This document shows positions 36,528 to 39,421 of a stretch of DNA of 39,421 nucleotides, piece after piece. The stretch comes from Halieaceae bacterium (GTDB lineage: Bacteria; Pseudomonadota; Gammaproteobacteria; Pseudomonadales; Halieaceae). How positions within the stretch are numbered: position 1 is the first letter of the stretch; each line of letters starts with the position of its first letter. A program made the position numbers and the translations under genes. The DNA is taken from positions 1 to 39,421 of the forward strand of contig JAAENL010000275.1 in assembly GCA_024224435.1 (NCBI GenBank). The letters are read 5' to 3'. Below the pieces are notes generated by a model. It worked only from the letters and a program-made list of their open reading frames with translations. It did not search any database and was not told the DNA's origin.

Positions 36528-37340
36528 ATGCCTGAGTTACCAGAGGTTGAAACGACCCGCCGAGGGGTGTCACCACACTGTGAGGGTCAGCGGGTTACTG
36601 CCGTGGAGGTGCGTGATCATCGCCTGCGCTGGCCGGTGCCGGATCAGCTGCCAGGGCTGCTTGTTGGACAGGTGTTCCAGTCAGTTGAGCGGCGGGCCAA
36701 ATATCTTTTGTTCCGGACCGGTGTTGGCACTCTGCTGGTCCATCTTGGGATGTCAGGTTCACTCCGCTTGGTGCCGCAAGAGGAGCCGCCCCGGCGCCAT
36801 GACCACATAGATATCCTGTTGAAGAACGGTTTGTGCCTGCGCTATCACGATCCGCGTCGCTTTGGCTGCTGCCTCTGGCTGGAGCGGGGAGAATTACACC
36901 CGTTACTGGATAAGCTTGGCCCCGAGCCTTTGTCTGCGGATTTCGACGGAGAGTATCTCTATCGCCGTTCCCGTGGGCGCAAAGGACCTATAAAGAACTT
37001 CATAATGGACGCGAAAGTCGTTGTTGGTGTTGGTAATATTTACGCTAACGAGGCGCTTTTTCTCGCTGGAATCCGGCCCGATCGCGCGTCCGGGCGCATA
37101 TCTCGTGCTCGCTACGACGATCTGGTGGACCAAGTAAAGCAAGTACTCACTACCGCTATAAGCAGCGGAGGTACTACCCTAAGAGATTTTGTGGGCGGTG
37201 ACGGTAAGCCAGGCTACTTCGCCCAAAAGCTGTTTGTTTACGGCCGGAAAGGAGAGCCCTGTAAGCTGTGTGGACACACTCTCCGCGAGACTCGGCTGGG
37301 CCAGCGCTCCAGCGTCTACTGCGTGACCTGCCAGCGCTGA
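36528..37340 (+). CDS. mutM: Formamidopyrimidine-DNA glycosylase (MutM/Fpg)
   Basis: 270 residues from [13 protein letters not shown] at 36528 (E. coli 269). It removes 8-oxoguanine and opened purines and cuts the strand. The catalytic N-terminal proline and glutamate (PE) are in place, with the lysine in ERRAKYLLF, and the DNA-binding YHDPRRFG and [10 protein letters not shown] segments. The C-terminal zinc finger has four cysteines (CKLC and CVTC) and the phosphate-binding GQRSS. It follows the rpmG terminator, so it may have its own weak promoter or be read through; rpmBG-mutM order is shared with E. coli. Confidence 0.97.
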   Translation: MPELPEVETTRRGVSPHCEGQRVTAVEVRDHRLRWPVPDQLPGLLVGQVFQSVERRAKYLLFRTGVGTLLVHLGMSGSLRLVPQEEPPRRHDHIDILLKNGLCLRYHDPRRFGCCLWLERGELHPLLDKLGPEPLSADFDGEYLYRRSRGRKGPIKNFIMDAKVVVGVGNIYANEALFLAGIRPDRASGRISRARYDDLVDQVKQVLTTAISSGGTTLRDFVGGDGKPGYFAQKLFVYGRKGEPCKLCGHTLRETRLGQRSSVYCVTCQR

Positions 37341-37396
37341 ACAGGCTAAACTAGTTAGATAAGAAAGGGGAATGAGAACCACCGGGGGTAATAGTG

Positions 37397-37795
37397 ATGA
37401 AAACAAAATCAGGCACACGTCGGGTTACGGCCGCCCTGCTAGTCAGCTGTTTGGTGATGCCGCAGATAGTATGGGCGCAGGAGGCTGTGGACGAAAGCCC
37501 GAATGAATGGGCAATGGTGGGTGATCTGCTCGTTGCGAGACCCATAGGCTTGGTGCTTACCGTAGGCGGGGCGGCGGTTTTTCTGGTCAGTTTGCCATTC
37601 ACGCTGTTGGCAGGGCATGCCGGCGAAGCGGCCGATACCCTTGTTGCTGGGCCGGCTGAAACCACGTTCATGCGCTGCCTTGGTTGTCGACAGCCCGGCT
37701 ATACCAACAGGGATAGCGAGGCGATAAAGCGTCGTGAAGAAAGGCGTGCCGCTGAAAAAGCTGATTTGGAATCCGCCGCGCAGACTGATTCCTGA
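37397..37795 (+). CDS. Small exported or membrane protein of unknown function
   Basis: 132 residues from the ATG at 37397 (a GTG lies just upstream in frame). Signal peptide (about 1-27, ending QIVWA before QE), a hydrophobic segment (about 52-73, PIGLVLTVGGAAVFLVSLPF) and a CLGC pair before a highly charged C-terminus. It resembles a widespread uncharacterised gammaproteobacterial family (VGDLLVARPIGLVLT start of the core) but I cannot name it. It follows mutM by 56 bp and converges on coaD with an 8-bp gap. Confidence 0.72.
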   Translation: MKTKSGTRRVTAALLVSCLVMPQIVWAQEAVDESPNEWAMVGDLLVARPIGLVLTVGGAAVFLVSLPFTLLAGHAGEAADTLVAGPAETTFMRCLGCRQPGYTNRDSEAIKRREERRAAEKADLESAAQTDS

Positions 37796-37803
37796 GGCCT
37801 GCA

Positions 37804-38969
<1,166 letters not shown>

Positions 38970-39139
38970 ATATTCGCGATATCCAAGGATGTTACGATAG
39001 GCACCTTCCCGGCGCTCGTGAGCGCGTTCATTTTACCACGGCCCTTACGGTTTGTTGTAAGCACGAAGCGAGTGCCCTGTTGGCTTAGCCCGCAGTAGCG
39101 TTCGGGCGATTGAGATTGATTGTTGTGAGGAGAGCCGTC

Positions 39140-39421
39140 ATGGCCGTTTCCACTGAAAATCTGCTAGCTTTGGCCAAGGCAGATCCACTGCTGGCCGGTA
39201 TAGTCTTGGGCGCTCTTTTTTTTCTCCTCGCTCTGACCATCTGCCTGACAGGCTGGATTGGTAGGCGCTTCTTCCAGGGCGCGGGCAAGCTCGCTCAGCC
39301 GCCCGGTGTTGTATCGGCACCGGAGCCGGAGCCAGAAACCGAGCCAGAAACGGAGCCAGAAACGGAGCCAGAAACGGAACCAGAAACGAAACCAGAAACG
39401 AAACCAGAAACGAAACCAGAA
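39140..39421 (+). CDS. ftsY: Probable FtsY N-terminus with membrane segment and EPET repeats, 3'-truncated
   Basis: 94 codons are visible before the window ends. GAGGAGA lies six bases before the ATG. A hydrophobic helix (about 18-37, LAGIVLGALFFLLALTICLT) is followed by a short basic segment (GRRFFQ) and then by tandem Glu-Pro-Glu-Thr repeats that change to Lys-Pro-Glu-Thr. FtsY proteins of gammaproteobacteria carry long acidic N-terminal A domains before the GTPase, and ftsY is next to and divergent from rsmD in E. coli, hence the name. The GTPase itself is outside the window, and a membrane helix at the start is not usual for gammaproteobacterial FtsY, so another TM-anchored protein is possible. 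Confidence 0.5.
   Translation, partial: MAVSTENLLALAKADPLLAGIVLGALFFLLALTICLTGWIGRRFFQGAGKLAQPPGVVSAPEPEPETEPETEPETEPETEPETKPETKPETKPE
39323..39421 (+). repeat. Tandem 12-bp repeats coding for E/K-P-E-T
   Basis: About eight units of roughly GAGCCAGAAACG, continuing past the window edge. The first units give EPET and the last three KPET, so charge shifts along the array. Unit length is a multiple of three, so copy number can change without breaking the frame. Confidence 0.93.

Noticed and set aside
39323-39421. CRISPR-like repeat array
   Set aside because: Units are 12 bp, contiguous, in frame and coding, without spacers.

Overview
The window is a chromosomal stretch, mostly housekeeping, from a Gram-negative gammaproteobacterium, probably a marine one of the Pseudomonadales/Cellvibrionales type (Halieaceae-like). 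This placement is inference from gene content and order. Supporting signs are the oxyR-recG pair, the ridA-spoT-rpoZ-gmk-yicC / rph / crc-like / pyrE block, the slmA-argB-algC-coaBC-radC-rpmBG block known from pseudomonads, a Crc-like protein, a long membrane-anchored AlgC, a TRAP transporter and overall high GC. No phage, insertion sequence, CRISPR array, rRNA or tRNA was seen.

Layout: (1) 1-1921 is a visibly AT-richer edge with a 5'-truncated apbE-family gene, about 720 bp of gene-free DNA (about 43% GC by hand count over 841-1500) and a DoxX-type membrane protein. (2) 2060-9441 holds a small exported protein, a SPOR-domain membrane protein, uvrD, and a TRAP transporter whose binding-protein gene faces its two permease genes across a yciA thioesterase. 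(3) 9542-15233 has yaaA, a ubiC-ubiA-acyltransferase operon, and a divergent rubredoxin/rubredoxin-reductase fusion followed by a DUF1415 gene. (4) 15500-21809 has the ABC-F gene uup, the overlapping oxyR-recG pair, a YeeZ-like epimerase and ridA. (5) 21888-26976 carries spoT, rpoZ, gmk and yicC, with rph divergent. (6) 26992-33749 carries the Crc-like gene, pyrE, an exported DUF4124 protein, slmA, argB and algC. (7) 33873-39421 carries coaBC, radC, rpmB-rpmG with a clear promoter and terminator, mutM, a small membrane protein, coaD, rsmD and the start of an ftsY-like gene that runs off the end.

Functions group into DNA repair (uvrD, recG, mutM, radC), nucleotide and alarmone metabolism (gmk, pyrE, spoT, rpoZ), ubiquinone synthesis (ubiC, ubiA), coenzyme A synthesis (coaBC, coaD), oxidative stress and electron transfer (oxyR, yaaA, rubredoxin fusion), RNA and ribosome maturation (rph, yicC, rsmD, rpmB, rpmG, uup), and cell division or envelope (slmA, SPOR protein, algC, ftsY-like).

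No clearly new multi-gene system is visible. The most unusual items are the Crc-like protein with a dismantled nuclease site, the rubredoxin-reductase fusion with a palindrome over its promoter, the convergent split TRAP locus, the hexanucleotide repeat inside algC, the missing dut gene between coaBC and algC, the membrane-anchored EPET-repeat protein at the right edge, and the unexplained AT-rich region at the left.
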